Below the pieces are notes generated by a model. The model was not told the DNA's origin, did no database searches, and was given only the letters and a program-made list of their open reading frames with translations. Of a stretch of 64,000 bases of DNA, positions 9,429-19,198 are shown one piece after another; position 1 is the stretch's first letter, and each line of letters starts with the position of its first letter. The DNA is from Sphingomonas sp. SUN019 (GTDB lineage: Bacteria > Pseudomonadota > Alphaproteobacteria > Sphingomonadales > Sphingomonadaceae), in contig NZ_CP096971.1 of assembly GCF_024758705.1 (NCBI RefSeq), positions 682,001 through 746,000 on the forward strand. The letters are read 5' to 3'. A program made the position numbers and the translations under genes.

Positions 9429-10210
9429 GTGGGGCCTTTCGCGAAGTTCAGCGCGGCGTTCAGGATGCGGGCGAGGTCGCGGCGTAGGGGCGCAGCGCGG
9501 TCGGGGTCGTAGCGCGGCGGCCAGTTTTCGGGTGTTATCTCAGGGGGTTCGTCGAGATAGGCGCGGATCGCGATCTCTAGCTGGATCGCGTGGATGCCCT
9601 CCAACGGACGGCCGTAGTGGCGGGTCGTCCAGCCGCCGCGGAAGCGGCCATCGACGACGTGGCTGCGCGCGCTCGCCGCCTTGGCCACGGCTTCGGTCAA
9701 CGCCGGATCGCAGGTCGCGCCGCCGTTCGTGCCGATGTTGAGTTCGGGCAATTCGCCGTCGAACAACCGCGGGATGCGGCTGCGGATCGAATGGCAATCG
9801 TATACGACGACGCGGTCATAGAGCTTGCGGAGCCGCGCGACCTCTGCGGCGAGCGCGGCGTGATAGGGGTCGAACCAGCGTTCCCGCCGCGTGGCGATGT
9901 CCGGGCCAGCACCATCGCTGTAAAGCGGATCGCCGTCGAAGGTGGTCGTCGGGCACAATTCGGTCGTCGCCTGCCCTGGATAGAGCGACGCTCCCGACGG
10001 ATCGCGGTTCACGTCGATGATGCTGCGCGAAATGTCGGTGCGGATCGTGGTCGCCTCAACCAGCCCATCGTACAGCGCGGCGATGTGCCAGTCGGTGTCG
10101 CGCCGCGCGATCCAGTCCGATCGGAAATCGCTCTCGGGCAAATACGTCCCGCCGTGCGGAAACGCCAGGATCAGCGGCGTATCGGCGCGCGCGACGTGGA
10201 GCCAGCTCAC
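9425..10210 (-). CDS. hutG: N-formylglutamate deformylase (amidohydrolase)
   Basis: 261 residues from GTG 10210, chosen because it gives a GTGA overlap with the hutH stop and starts just before the conserved domain; earlier in-frame codons lie inside hutH. Family PF05013, hydrolysing N-formyl-L-glutamate to glutamate and formate. Motifs: PHGGTYLP near the start, a DVNRDP segment, [12 protein letters not shown] and NIGTNGG in the middle. It is the amidohydrolase type of HutG and not the arginase-like formiminoglutamase, which fits the presence of hutF. Final step of the pathway. Confidence 0.93.
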   Translation of the reverse strand: MSWLHVARADTPLILAFPHGGTYLPESDFRSDWIARRDTDWHIAALYDGLVEATTIRTDISRSIIDVNRDPSGASLYPGQATTELCPTTTFDGDPLYSDGAGPDIATRRERWFDPYHAALAAEVARLRKLYDRVVVYDCHSIRSRIPRLFDGELPELNIGTNGGATCDPALTEAVAKAASARSHVVDGRFRGGWTTRHYGRPLEGIHAIQLEIAIRAYLDEPPEITPENWPPRYDPDRAAPLRRDLARILNAALNFAKGPT

Positions 10211-11730
10211 GCCGCCACAATTCCCGGCAGCGCATCGGCGCAAGCGACCAGTCGACCGTCTGCGACCATCGCGATCGCCGCCGCCATGTCCGGCGCGATG
10301 TAGCGATCGTCCTCCAGCGTCGGCACATCGGCGCGGAGCAAGGCGCGCACCCGCTCGACCACCGTGCTCGACGTCAGGCCGGCGTGGAAATCGCACCCCT
10401 GGCAAGCGGTCAGCAATTCGATCCCCAGCACCGCCTCGACATTCGCGGCCATCCCGATCAACCGCCGCGCGCCGTGCGCCGCCATCGACACGTGATCCTC
10501 CTGATTGGCCGAGGTCGGGATCGAATCGACGCTGGCGGGATACGCCTTCTGCTTGTTCTCGCTGACCAGCGCCGCGGCGGTGACCTGCGGAATCATGAAA
10601 CCCGAATTGAGACCCGGCCGCGGGGTCAGGAACGCAGGGAGACCCGACAGCGCCGGATCGACCAGCATCGCGACGCGGCGTTCGGAGAGACTCCCGATCT
10701 CGCACAGCGCCAGCGCGATCATGTCGGCGGCGAAGGCGACGGGCTCGGCGTGGAAATTGCCGCCCGACAGCGCCTCGTCGGTTTCAGCGAAGACGAGCGG
10801 ATTGTCCGACACGCCGTTCGCCTCGATCAGCAGCGTCGCACCCGCCTGCCGCAGCAGATCGAGCACCGCGCCCATCACCTGCGGCTGGCAGCGCAGGCAA
10901 TAGGGATCCTGCACACGTTCGTCGCCCTCGCGGTGAGAGGCGCGGATCGCCGATCCCTCCATCATGCGGCCAAGCGCGGCGGCGGTCTCGATCTGTCCGG
11001 CGTGCCCGCGCGCGGTGTGGATGCGCGGGTCGAACGGCGCGTCCGATCCCTTCGCCGCCTCGGTCGCGACGACGCCGGTGAGCAATGCGGAGCGATACAG
11101 CCGCTCGGCCGAAAACAGCGCGGCGAGCGCATAGGCGCAGGAGAATTGCGTGCCATTGAGCAGCGCCAGCCCTTCCTTCGGGCCGAGTTCGAGCGGGGCC
11201 AATCCCGCATCCACCAACGCCTCGGCCGCAGGCTTCGCAACGCCATTGCGAACGATCTCGCCGATCCCGATCATCGCCGCGGCGAGGTGCGACAACGGCG
11301 CAAGATCGCCGCTCGCACCGACCGACCCCTGCGATGGAATGACGGGCGTCATGCCATGTTCGAGCATCGCTTCGAGCAATGCAATTGTCGCGGGTTTCAC
11401 GCCCGAGACACCCTGCGCGAGGCTCATCAGCTTCAGCGCCATCATCAGCCGCACGACGTCCGCGGGCATCGGATCACCGACGCCCGCGGCGTGGCTCAAT
11501 ACGATATTACGCTGGAGCGTGGCGAGGTCGTGCGCCTCGATCCTGACGGTCGCGAGTTTTCCGAAGCCGGTGTTGATGCCGTATACGGGCGCGCCGCGCG
11601 CAACGATGCGGGCGACGGCGGCGGCGCTTTCTTCGATGCCAGCGCGGCACGCCGGGTCGAGCGTGAATGCCGCGCCTTCATAGACCGCGCGCCATTGGTC
11701 ATAGGAAACGCAGGCAGGAGTAAGGATCAT
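10207..11730 (-). CDS. hutH: Histidine ammonia-lyase
   Basis: 507 residues, normal length. First step: L-histidine to trans-urocanate plus ammonia. The Ala-Ser-Gly triad (139-141, in [11 protein letters not shown]) forms the MIO prosthetic group on its own. Other family motifs are YGINTGFG (about 50-57), [11 protein letters not shown] (with V for the usual first residue) and SANQEDHVS. The ATG overlaps the hutI stop (ATGA), so the operon is tightly coupled. Confidence 0.97.
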   Translation of the reverse strand: MILTPACVSYDQWRAVYEGAAFTLDPACRAGIEESAAAVARIVARGAPVYGINTGFGKLATVRIEAHDLATLQRNIVLSHAAGVGDPMPADVVRLMMALKLMSLAQGVSGVKPATIALLEAMLEHGMTPVIPSQGSVGASGDLAPLSHLAAAMIGIGEIVRNGVAKPAAEALVDAGLAPLELGPKEGLALLNGTQFSCAYALAALFSAERLYRSALLTGVVATEAAKGSDAPFDPRIHTARGHAGQIETAAALGRMMEGSAIRASHREGDERVQDPYCLRCQPQVMGAVLDLLRQAGATLLIEANGVSDNPLVFAETDEALSGGNFHAEPVAFAADMIALALCEIGSLSERRVAMLVDPALSGLPAFLTPRPGLNSGFMIPQVTAAALVSENKQKAYPASVDSIPTSANQEDHVSMAAHGARRLIGMAANVEAVLGIELLTACQGCDFHAGLTSSTVVERVRALLRADVPTLEDDRYIAPDMAAAIAMVADGRLVACADALPGIVAA

Positions 11731-12932
11731 TTAGCATTCCGAATGCGCGCGTGGAGCGGGTTGAAGCCGATGCGATAGACCAGCTCGGCGGGGTCATCGA
11801 CGTCCCAGATCGCGAGGTCGCACGCCTTGCCGACCTCCAGCGAACCAATCTCATCAGCCAACCCCAGCGCCCGCGCGGCGTTGATCGTCATGCCGCGTAG
11901 GGCCTTGTCTACGGTCAGGCGGAAGCAGGTCGCGGCCATGTTCATCGCCAGCAACGGCGAGGTCAGCGGCGAGGTTCCCGGGTTGCAATCGGTGGCGATG
12001 GCGATCGGCACATTGGCGGCGCGGAGCGCGGCGACCGGCGGCTGCTTCGTCTCGCGCATGAAATAATATGCGCCGGGCAGCAGCACCGCGACCGTTCCGG
12101 CGCGCGCCATCGCGGCCACATCGTCGTCGGTCGCATATTCGAGGTGATCGGCCGACAGCGCGCCGTGTTTTGCCGCGAGCGATGCGCCGCCGAGGGCGGA
12201 CAGTTGTTCGGCGTGGAGCTTCACCGGCAAGCCATGCGCGCGCGCCGCCGCGAACACGCGATCGGTCTGCGCCGGGGTGAAGCCGATACTCTCGCAGAAG
12301 GCGTCGACCGCATCGGCCAGCCCTTCCGCCGCGACCGCGGGGATCATCGTGTCGCAGACCAGATCGACATAGCTGTCGGCGTCACCGCAATATTCGGGCG
12401 GGACCGCGTGTGCGCCGAGGAAGGTCGTCGCGATCCGAACGTCGCGTGCTCCGCCCAACGCCCGCGCCGCGCGCAGCATCTTGCGTTCGTCGTCCAGCGT
12501 CAGGCCGTAGCCCGATTTCACCTCGACCGTCGTGACGCCCTCCCCGATCAGCGCGTCGAGTCGCGGGAGGGCGGTCGCGACGAGGTCGGCCTCGGTCGCC
12601 GCGCGCGTCGCGTTCATCGTTGACAGGATGCCGCCGCCCGCCCGCGCGATCTCTTCATACGACACGCCGTCCAGCCGCATCGCGAATTCGCGCGCGCGGC
12701 TGCCGGCGTGGATCAGGTGCGTATGGCAGTCGATCAGGCCCGGCGTGATCCAGCGTCCCGCGCAATCGTGGACGGTTGCCGCATCGAGCGCAGGTGCGTC
12801 GGCAGCCGCCCCGGCGTAGATGATCCGTCCGTCGCTGGCGGCGATAACGCCGTCTTCGATTCGGCCGATTCCCGACGCGTCGGACGCCATCGTCGCAAGC
12901 CGTGCGCCCCGCCAGATCGTGTCGCATCTCAT
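11727..12932 (-). CDS. hutI: Imidazolonepropionase
   Basis: 401 residues. Third step: 4-imidazolone-5-propionate to N-formimino-L-glutamate. Amidohydrolase-superfamily metal site begins with [10 protein letters not shown] (His70, His72), later [10 protein letters not shown] and a terminal TDCNPGTSP loop with the catalytic Asp. First gene of the minus-strand hut operon. Its start is 64 bases from the hutF start, and the shared gap carries a HutC-type palindrome. Confidence 0.96.
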   Translation of the reverse strand: MRCDTIWRGARLATMASDASGIGRIEDGVIAASDGRIIYAGAAADAPALDAATVHDCAGRWITPGLIDCHTHLIHAGSRAREFAMRLDGVSYEEIARAGGGILSTMNATRAATEADLVATALPRLDALIGEGVTTVEVKSGYGLTLDDERKMLRAARALGGARDVRIATTFLGAHAVPPEYCGDADSYVDLVCDTMIPAVAAEGLADAVDAFCESIGFTPAQTDRVFAAARAHGLPVKLHAEQLSALGGASLAAKHGALSADHLEYATDDDVAAMARAGTVAVLLPGAYYFMRETKQPPVAALRAANVPIAIATDCNPGTSPLTSPLLAMNMAATCFRLTVDKALRGMTINAARALGLADEIGSLEVGKACDLAIWDVDDPAELVYRIGFNPLHARIRNAK

Positions 12933-12945
12933 GCTCGATCACGTA

Positions 12946-12960
12946 CCTGTCTATACAACT
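12946..12960. promoter_or_regulatory. Probable HutC operator in the hutI/hutF divergent promoter
   Basis: CCTGTCTATACAACT lies midway in the 64-base gap between divergent hutI and hutF. The core TGTCTATACA is a near-palindrome (its reverse complement is TGTATAGACA) and resembles the TGTATATACA-type sites known for HutC/GntR-family repressors. One site there could control both directions. No independent copy was sought elsewhere, so this is inference from position and form. Confidence 0.55.
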
Positions 12961-12996
12961 GATGGCAATACTGGCATCGATGAAGCGACGGAGGAA

Positions 12997-14343
12997 ATGA
13001 GCGTGACGACATTGTGGTTTGCCAGCGCATTGCTCCCCGACGGCTGGGCCGAGCGCGTGCGCATCACGATCGCCGATGGCCGTATCGCCGGGGTCGAGCG
13101 CGACGTGAGCGCCGCGGCCGAAGACGAGAGTCACGCCGTCGCCCTGCCCGGCCTGCCCAATCTCCATTCGCACGCCTTCCAGCGGTTGATGGCGGGGCTG
13201 GCCGAAGCGCCCGGTGCGCCGGGGCAGGATGATTTCTGGGGCTGGCGGACGCTGATGTACCGGCTGGTCGAGCGGCTGACCCCCGACGACGTCGCCGCAA
13301 TTGCCGCACTGGCCTATGTCGAGATGGCCGAGGCCGGGTTCACCCGCGTCGGCGAATTCCATTACCTGCACCACGCCCCCGACGGCCGCGGCTATGACGA
13401 TTTGGCGGCGATGGCGGCGGCGATCGCGACGGCGGCGGACGAGACCGGCATCGCGCTGACCCTGTTGCCGGTTTTCTATGCGCACAGCGATTTCGGAGGC
13501 GCGCTGGCGACCGCGCAGCAGCGCCGCTTCGTGAACGACCTCGACGGGTTCGCGCGCCTGCTCGACGCGAGCCGCGCCGCAGTCCGGTCGCTGCCCGACA
13601 CGATCGTCGGGGTCGCGCCGCATTCGCTGCGCGCGGTGGCCCCCGACGAACTGGACCGGTTGGTGACGCTGGCGAACGGCGCACCGATCCACATCCATGT
13701 CGCCGAACAGGTGCGCGAGGTGGAGCGATGCCTCGCCTGGTCGGGGCAGCGGCCGGTCGACTGGCTGCTCGATCACGCACCGGTCGATGAACGTTGGTGC
13801 CTGATCCACGCGACGCATGTCGAAGAGAGCGAACTCGCGCGGATCATCGCATCGGGCGCGGTCGTCGGGCTGTGTCCGGTGACAGAGGCGAATCTGGGCG
13901 ACGGCATCTTTCCCGCCGCCGACTATCTGGCACGGGGCGGCGCGTTCGGGATCGGGACCGATTCGAACGTGCGGATCGATGCGGCGGAGGAACTGCGGCT
14001 GCTGGAATATGGCCAGCGCCTGACGCTGCGGCGTCGCGCGGTGCTGGCGCAGGATGGGCGGTCGACCGGAAGGGCACTGTTCGATGCGGCGCTGGCGGGG
14101 GGTGCGCAGGCACTCGGCGCGATCGGCGGTCTCGCGGTCGGCGCGCCCGCCGATATTGTCGCGCTCGCAGAGGATTCAGCGACCGGCGACACCATCCTCG
14201 ACCGCTGGATTTTCGCACGCACGCGCGGCGTCGATGCGGTGTGGCGCGGTGGACGGCGGATCGTTAGCGAGGGACGGCACGTCCACCGCGACGCTATCGA
14301 GCGCCGCTATGCGCAAGTGGCGGCGCGGCTGCTTACGGCGTAA
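12997..14343 (+). CDS. hutF: Formimidoylglutamate deiminase
   Basis: 448 residues from ATG 12997, with GGAGGAA just upstream. Converts N-formimino-L-glutamate to N-formyl-L-glutamate plus ammonia, the extra step used when HutG is the deformylase type. Amidohydrolase metal motif LPNLHSHAFQR (His57, His59), later HIHVAEQ and GTDSNVRID. Divergent from hutIHGU; its last 11 bases overlap the end of hutC on the other strand. Confidence 0.95.
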   Translation: MSVTTLWFASALLPDGWAERVRITIADGRIAGVERDVSAAAEDESHAVALPGLPNLHSHAFQRLMAGLAEAPGAPGQDDFWGWRTLMYRLVERLTPDDVAAIAALAYVEMAEAGFTRVGEFHYLHHAPDGRGYDDLAAMAAAIATAADETGIALTLLPVFYAHSDFGGALATAQQRRFVNDLDGFARLLDASRAAVRSLPDTIVGVAPHSLRAVAPDELDRLVTLANGAPIHIHVAEQVREVERCLAWSGQRPVDWLLDHAPVDERWCLIHATHVEESELARIIASGAVVGLCPVTEANLGDGIFPAADYLARGGAFGIGTDSNVRIDAAEELRLLEYGQRLTLRRRAVLAQDGRSTGRALFDAALAGGAQALGAIGGLAVGAPADIVALAEDSATGDTILDRWIFARTRGVDAVWRGGRRIVSEGRHVHRDAIERRYAQVAARLLTA

Positions 14344-15046
14344 ACGCCGCCGCCAGCTCGAACCGCCGCCCCGGATGCGTCAGCCGCGCGTGGCTGGCGA
14401 TCCGCCCGCCGCTCCACGTCTGGCGCAGCATCACCAGCACCGGATCGCCCGCTTTCAGATCGAGCAGGTCGCGCGTGCGGGCATCAGGCAGTTCGGCGCG
14501 GACGCGGTGTTCGACACGCTCGATCGGCGCGACGCGGGTCAAATAGTCGTTCGGGGTGGTCGCGGTGAAATCGAGCGCGCCGTAATCGGGCGCGACAGCG
14601 GCCAGCACGACGCGATCCTCCAGTTGCAGCGGCATGCCCGCTTCGTGATGGACGATGATCGAATGGAATACCGGCGTGCCCGCCAAGACCTCCAGCAGCG
14701 CCGCGGTGCGCGCGTCGGCCTCCAGCGCAAGGTTCTGCACGACCGCCGCATGATAGTCGTGGCCCCGGCCGCGGATTTCCTCGGCGATGTTGCGGATTTC
14801 GATGACGTGGCCGATCGGCACCGGCTCGGCGATGAAAGATCCCGCGCCCGCGCGCCGCGTGACGATCCCCTCGGCCTGCAGTTCGCGCAACGCGCGGTTC
14901 GCGGTCATGCGCGAGACGCCGAACATGGCGACCAGCTCGGCCTCCGACGGCAGCCGGTCACCCGGCCGCATCGCGCCGTCGCGGATCGCGTCCAGCAGAT
15001 GCCGCTTGATCGCGGCGTAGCGTGGGGCCGCAGCGGTCAGAACCAC
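14333..15046 (-). CDS. hutC: Histidine utilisation repressor, GntR/HutC family
   Basis: 237 residues from GTG 15046. Earlier in-frame codons (to 15106) would lie deeper in copB and add a non-conserved tail. Residues about 8-75 are the GntR winged helix (LPSEAELVAMFGVSRMTANRA, shortened here, with helix-turn-helix around VSRMTANRALREL). Residues 90-235 are the UTRA effector domain, which binds urocanate in characterised HutC proteins. It is convergent with hutF and its start overlaps the 3' end of copB by 10 bases. This is an unusual place for the regulator. Confidence 0.9.
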   Translation of the reverse strand: MVLTAAAPRYAAIKRHLLDAIRDGAMRPGDRLPSEAELVAMFGVSRMTANRALRELQAEGIVTRRAGAGSFIAEPVPIGHVIEIRNIAEEIRGRGHDYHAAVVQNLALEADARTAALLEVLAGTPVFHSIIVHHEAGMPLQLEDRVVLAAVAPDYGALDFTATTPNDYLTRVAPIERVEHRVRAELPDARTRDLLDLKAGDPVLVMLRQTWSGGRIASHARLTHPGRRFELAAAFTP

Positions 15047-15936
15047 GCCCTGACGCCGAAGACGAGGTTCAGCCCGTCGCGATCCTCGCCGTCTGCGCTC
15101 GCCCACGACACGCCGATATAGGGGGCGAATTCGCGCTTGATCTCGTAGCGGAGCCGCAGGTCGAGTTCGGCATCGCTCAGGCCCGCGCCGTCCTGCGCCG
15201 CGAAATTGAGTTCCGCACGCGGCTGCAGGATCAGCCGCTGGGTGATGCGCTGATCGTAACTGGCGGCCAACCGACCGAGCAGATCGCCCTTGGTCGAGAC
15301 GAAGGCGTGCGCCTCGACCTCGAACCAGTATGGTGCAAGGCCCTCGACCCCGATCGCGGCATAGGTGCGTGACGGCGTAGGGCGAATATCCTGCCGCACG
15401 CCGCCCTGCAGGTTGAAATACGGCCCGATCGCGCGCGAATAGAGCGCCTGGACCTCGGCATCGTCCAGCCGCTGCCCGAACGATCCCTCACCTTCGGTTT
15501 TCACCACCAGTCGGTCGATGTCGCCGCCGAACCAGCCCTCGCCCTCCCAGCGGAAGCCGTCGCGGCCGTCGCGGATCTGCAATTCGGCAATGTCGACCAT
15601 CATCTGCGAAAAGGTGCCGCCGCCATGTTCGCGGCGCAATGTCTCGCGAGATTCCTGCATCGCCGCTGCACCCCAGACGCGGTCAGCATAGGTCGGAGCA
15701 GGCGCGATGGGCGCGGGCGCGTTGCCGGGGGGCGGCGCGGTGTGGTCTCCGCTGGGAGCGGCTGGGGTGCAGTGCCCCATCGCGGCGTGCTCGGGCGGAC
15801 AGGAAGGATCGGCGGGTGGCGCAGGAGGTTTCGGCGCGGGGGTCTTCATGCCTGGCATGGTCGAATGATCCATCGTCTGCCCGACCGCCGGGCCCGCCAG
15901 CGCGATCATGCCGACAAGCAGCAGCACACCCCTCAC
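15037..15936 (-). CDS. copB: Copper resistance protein B, outer-membrane type
   Basis: 299 residues from GTG 15936, which forms a GTGA overlap with the copA stop. Signal peptide (VLLLVGMIALAG, cleavage after AVG). A Met/His/Pro-rich segment follows (MDHSTMPGMK, CPPEHAAMGHC), typical of copper binding. From about residue 85 onward is the PcoB/CopB beta-barrel domain (EGWFGGDIDRL, RYEIKREFAPYIG), ending in aromatic Phe (RAWF) as outer-membrane barrels do. It works with CopA in periplasmic copper tolerance. Confidence 0.92.
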   Translation of the reverse strand: MRGVLLLVGMIALAGPAVGQTMDHSTMPGMKTPAPKPPAPPADPSCPPEHAAMGHCTPAAPSGDHTAPPPGNAPAPIAPAPTYADRVWGAAAMQESRETLRREHGGGTFSQMMVDIAELQIRDGRDGFRWEGEGWFGGDIDRLVVKTEGEGSFGQRLDDAEVQALYSRAIGPYFNLQGGVRQDIRPTPSRTYAAIGVEGLAPYWFEVEAHAFVSTKGDLLGRLAASYDQRITQRLILQPRAELNFAAQDGAGLSDAELDLRLRYEIKREFAPYIGVSWASADGEDRDGLNLVFGVRAWF

Positions 15937-17621
15937 GCCGCCGTCCCGTCGCGCGGGCGTACCGTGACGACCTGCATCATCCCGGCGTGCATATGATAGA
16001 GCACGTGGCAGTGGAACGCCCAGTCGCCGACCGCATCGGTGGTGACGTCGAAGGTCACCGTGCCGCCAGGCTGGACGTTGACGGTGTGCTTGCGCGGGGC
16101 GTGATCGCCGTGGCCGGTGACCAGTTCGAAGAAATGGCCGTGCAGGTGGATCGGGTGCCCCATCATCGTGTCGTTGACCAAGGTCACCCGCACGCGTTCG
16201 TCCTGCCGGAAGGCGATCGGCTCCTTCACCTCGTTCAGTTTCTCGCCGTCGAACGCCCACATATAGCGTTCCATATTGCCGGTCAGATGGATGCGCAGCG
16301 CGCGATCGGGCGCGCGCGGGTCGGGGTTGCGGTCGACCGCGATCAGATCGCGATAGATCAGCACCCTGTGGCCGACGTCCTCCAGCCCCTGCCCCGGTTC
16401 GCCGGTGCGATCGACCGGCATGGGGGAGATCGTCTGGACGGTCGCGGTCTTCTTCACCTCGGGCGCGGCGGAGAGGTCGCGCATCGAATGGTCCATGCCC
16501 GCCATCCCGGCCATCGCGCCCATCCCCATGTCCTTCATGGTCGCGAGCGGGCGTTTGCGTAGCGGCGGAACCTCGGCCGTCATGCCGGCGCGCGGGGCGA
16601 GGGTCGCACGCGCCATGCCCGACCGGTCGATGCTTTCGGCGACCAGGGTATAGGCGCGGTCGTCGGCGGGTTCGACGATCGCGTCGTATGTCTCGGCGAC
16701 CGCGATCTGGAATTCGTCGACCGTGACCGGCCGCACGTTCAGTCCGTCGGCCTGGACGATCGTGACCTTGAGGCCGGGGATGCGGACGTTGAACGTCGTC
16801 ATGGCGGACGCATTGACGAAGCGCAGGCGCACCCGCTCGCCGGGCCGGAACAGCGCGGTCCAATTGTCGCGCGGGCCGTGGCCGTTGACGAGATAGGTGT
16901 AGGTCGATGCGGTCACGTCGGCGACATCGCTCGGGTCCATCCGCATCGCGCCCCAGTCGCGGCGCTCCTTGCCCGATTGTCCTTCGCCGCGAAACTGGTC
17001 GGCCAATGTCTGCTTCTGATAGTTGAAATACCCGCCCTGCTGCTTCAGCTTCCGGAAGATCGCGTGCGGATGCAGCGGGCTGTGGTCGGACAGCATCACG
17101 ACGTGTTCGCGGTCCGACGCGATCGGGTCGGCGCCTGCGGGATCGATGACGATCGGGCCGTAATGCCCCATCTGTTCCTGCAGCCCGGAATGGCTGTGAT
17201 ACCAGTACGTCCCCGCTTGCCGGACCGGAAACTTATAGGCGAAGGTCGATTTCGGCGGGATGCCGGGAAAGCTGACGCCGGGCACGCCGTCGTACTGGAA
17301 CGGCACCAGCAGTCCGTGCCAATGGATCGATGAATCTTCGTCGAGGTCGTTGGTCACCGACAACCGCACGTTCTGCCCTTCGCGCAGCCGGATCAGCGGC
17401 GCAGGGGCGTGGCCGTTGATGCCGATCGCGTGGGTCTGCCGGCCGTCGACCGCCATCATCTGGTGAGCGATGCGCAGCGCGATGTCGGGGCCGATCTCGG
17501 TCGGCAGTGGTGCGACGATGCCGGGCGACACAATTTGCGCCCATGCCGGAGACAGCGGCGCGGCGGCAGCCGTGAGCGCCGCACCGCGCAGCAACCCGCG
17601 TCGATCGATCCTGTGGGTCAT
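15933..17621 (-). CDS. copA: Copper resistance multicopper oxidase CopA
   Basis: 562 residues. Twin-arginine signal (Arg7-Arg8 in RRGLLRGA, cleavage near PAWA). Multicopper-oxidase copper ligands are all present: HWHGLLVP, WYHSHSG, HPIHLHGHFF and the C-terminal HCHVLYHMHAGM motif, covering the type 1 and trinuclear sites. A Met-rich loop (MKDMGMGAMAGMAGMDHSM) matches PcoA/CopA proteins that bind extra Cu(I). Exported folded to the periplasm, oxidises Cu(I). Followed by copB with a 4-bp overlap; a DUF2459 gene lies just upstream on the same strand. Confidence 0.96.
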   Translation of the reverse strand: MTHRIDRRGLLRGAALTAAAAPLSPAWAQIVSPGIVAPLPTEIGPDIALRIAHQMMAVDGRQTHAIGINGHAPAPLIRLREGQNVRLSVTNDLDEDSSIHWHGLLVPFQYDGVPGVSFPGIPPKSTFAYKFPVRQAGTYWYHSHSGLQEQMGHYGPIVIDPAGADPIASDREHVVMLSDHSPLHPHAIFRKLKQQGGYFNYQKQTLADQFRGEGQSGKERRDWGAMRMDPSDVADVTASTYTYLVNGHGPRDNWTALFRPGERVRLRFVNASAMTTFNVRIPGLKVTIVQADGLNVRPVTVDEFQIAVAETYDAIVEPADDRAYTLVAESIDRSGMARATLAPRAGMTAEVPPLRKRPLATMKDMGMGAMAGMAGMDHSMRDLSAAPEVKKTATVQTISPMPVDRTGEPGQGLEDVGHRVLIYRDLIAVDRNPDPRAPDRALRIHLTGNMERYMWAFDGEKLNEVKEPIAFRQDERVRVTLVNDTMMGHPIHLHGHFFELVTGHGDHAPRKHTVNVQPGGTVTFDVTTDAVGDWAFHCHVLYHMHAGMMQVVTVRPRDGTAA

Positions 17622-17642
17622 GGGAAACGCAAGAACTCCAGA

Positions 17643-18296
17643 TCAGAACCACCACAGGACCGTCGCGGGGAACGGCGTCCACGCGCCGACGCGAACGCCC
17701 GCAAATCGCAGCGCATCGCCCGCCCAGGCGTTGCACGTCCGGTACGCGTCATAGCGCCCACGCGCCGGATAGAATACGTCATACCCCGCATAACCGGGAT
17801 GATGTTCGCCGCGCTCGACCAGGGTCGCACGGACATAAGCCGCAAGCCGACGATATTCCACCGGCCGCAGCACGACCGCGCGAACGTCGCCGCCGACGTG
17901 CGGTGCTGCGATATGTTCGACGTGGAGCAACGTCCGGTTACTGCCGACCGCCGCCGCCACGATCGTGCGCGGCGAAATGTCGGCCCAGGTCGGGGTGTTC
18001 AGGAAGAAGTCATGCTCGCCCCAGCCGATCGCGACGTGATCGTGCGCGGCGTAGCGCGGATCGGTCAGGTCGCGCGGCGGGAAAGAAGACCGCCAGTCCA
18101 CACCCGCCGCGACCTTCGGAACGATCAGCCCGACGTGGACCCCGTTGCTTTCGATATAGATCGTCACGCCGTTATCCGCCGCGCGCCACCCGGCGTTGCT
18201 GGGGATCGCGCCCCCCGCCAGACCGGCGAGCGGATACGCGCCGATCAGCGCCACGACACCCAGCGCGAACCGGTAACGCCGCCGAAGTGATCGCAT
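17643..18296 (-). CDS. DUF2459/TIGR02117 family membrane-anchored protein
   Basis: 217 residues, with a basic N-terminus and one hydrophobic segment (about 10-30) acting as anchor or signal. The rest matches the TIGR02117 family: ESNGVHVGLIVP, IGWGEHDFFLNTP, LHVEHI and a terminal TCNAWAGDALRFAG with a Cys-Asn-x-Trp motif. The family's conserved His and Cys suggest a papain-like fold, but no function is established. It lies 21 bases ahead of copA on the same strand and could share its promoter. A link to copper is only positional. Confidence 0.8.
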   Translation of the reverse strand: MRSLRRRYRFALGVVALIGAYPLAGLAGGAIPSNAGWRAADNGVTIYIESNGVHVGLIVPKVAAGVDWRSSFPPRDLTDPRYAAHDHVAIGWGEHDFFLNTPTWADISPRTIVAAAVGSNRTLLHVEHIAAPHVGGDVRAVVLRPVEYRRLAAYVRATLVERGEHHPGYAGYDVFYPARGRYDAYRTCNAWAGDALRFAGVRVGAWTPFPATVLWWF

Positions 18297-18331
18297 TTGT
18301 TACTTGTCCCGCAAAACCCTATGCTAGGCCG

Positions 18332-19195
18332 ATGAACGATACCGCGCACCTCGAAACGCCCCCCGCCACGACCGACTGGACCATCCCGCAGGACTGGGCG
18401 CATTATTCCGAACAGGACCACGCGACCTGGGACACGTTGTTCGCGCGGCAGGCGAAGCTGCTGCCCGGACGCGCATCGAACGCGTATCTGCGCGGGCTTG
18501 ACGTGCTTAAGCTGTCGAAACCCGGCATCCCCGATTTCGAGGAACTGAGCGAACGGCTGATGAAGCTGACCGGATGGCAGGTCGTCGCGGTGCCGGGGTT
18601 GGTGCCGGACGACGTGTTCTTCGATCACATGGCCAACCGCCGCTTCGTTGCGGGCAATTTCATCCGGCGGCCGGACCAGCTCGATTATCTGCAGGAACCC
18701 GACGTCTTCCACGACGTGTTCGGGCACGTCCCGATGCTCGCCGATCCGGTGTTCGCGGATTATCTCGTCGCTTATGGTCAAGGCGGGCAGCGTGCGCTCA
18801 GCCTGGATGCGTTGAAATACCTTGGTCGCCTATACTGGTACACCGTCGAATTCGGGTTGATCGCCGAGCCGGAGGGCCTGCGCATATATGGATCGGGAAT
18901 CGTCTCCAGCTTCGCCGAGAGCAAGTTCGCGCTGGACGACGCCAGCCCCAACCGCATCGCGTTCGACCTCGCGCGCGTGATGCGAACCGACTACCGGATT
19001 GACGATTTCCAGCAGAATTATTTCGTCATCCCGTCGTTCGACGAACTTCTGCGCGTGACCGTCGAAACCGACTTCGCGCCGCTCTATGCCGGGCTGAAGG
19101 AGAAGCGCGATATTCCGGTCGGTCAGATCATGCCGGACGACCGCGTGATCTCGGTCGGAACGCAGGAATATGCGAAGAAGAAGGCAGCCGGATAA
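18332..19195 (+). CDS. phhA: Phenylalanine 4-monooxygenase
   Basis: 287 residues from ATG 18332. Tetrahydropterin- and iron-dependent hydroxylation of Phe to Tyr. The iron site is HDVFGH (His127, His132) plus Glu173 in YWYTVEFGL, the aromatic amino acid hydroxylase triad. DVFHDVFGHVPML and YGSGIVSS are family signatures. Single-domain bacterial length, with no regulatory domain. No phhB (pterin dehydratase) is adjacent. Its stop is three bases from the convergent prmA stop. Confidence 0.95.
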   Translation: MNDTAHLETPPATTDWTIPQDWAHYSEQDHATWDTLFARQAKLLPGRASNAYLRGLDVLKLSKPGIPDFEELSERLMKLTGWQVVAVPGLVPDDVFFDHMANRRFVAGNFIRRPDQLDYLQEPDVFHDVFGHVPMLADPVFADYLVAYGQGGQRALSLDALKYLGRLYWYTVEFGLIAEPEGLRIYGSGIVSSFAESKFALDDASPNRIAFDLARVMRTDYRIDDFQQNYFVIPSFDELLRVTVETDFAPLYAGLKEKRDIPVGQIMPDDRVISVGTQEYAKKKAAG

Positions 19196-19198
19196 CCG

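Noticed and set aside
9425..10705. N-terminal extension of hutG into hutH
   Set aside because: The extension is out of frame with hutH's conserved sequence and has none of the HutG pattern; the GTG at 10210 with the 4-bp overlap is the sensible start.
10384..11778. Long plus-strand open frame opposite hutH
   Set aside because: Same reason: a composition artefact facing a well-supported gene.
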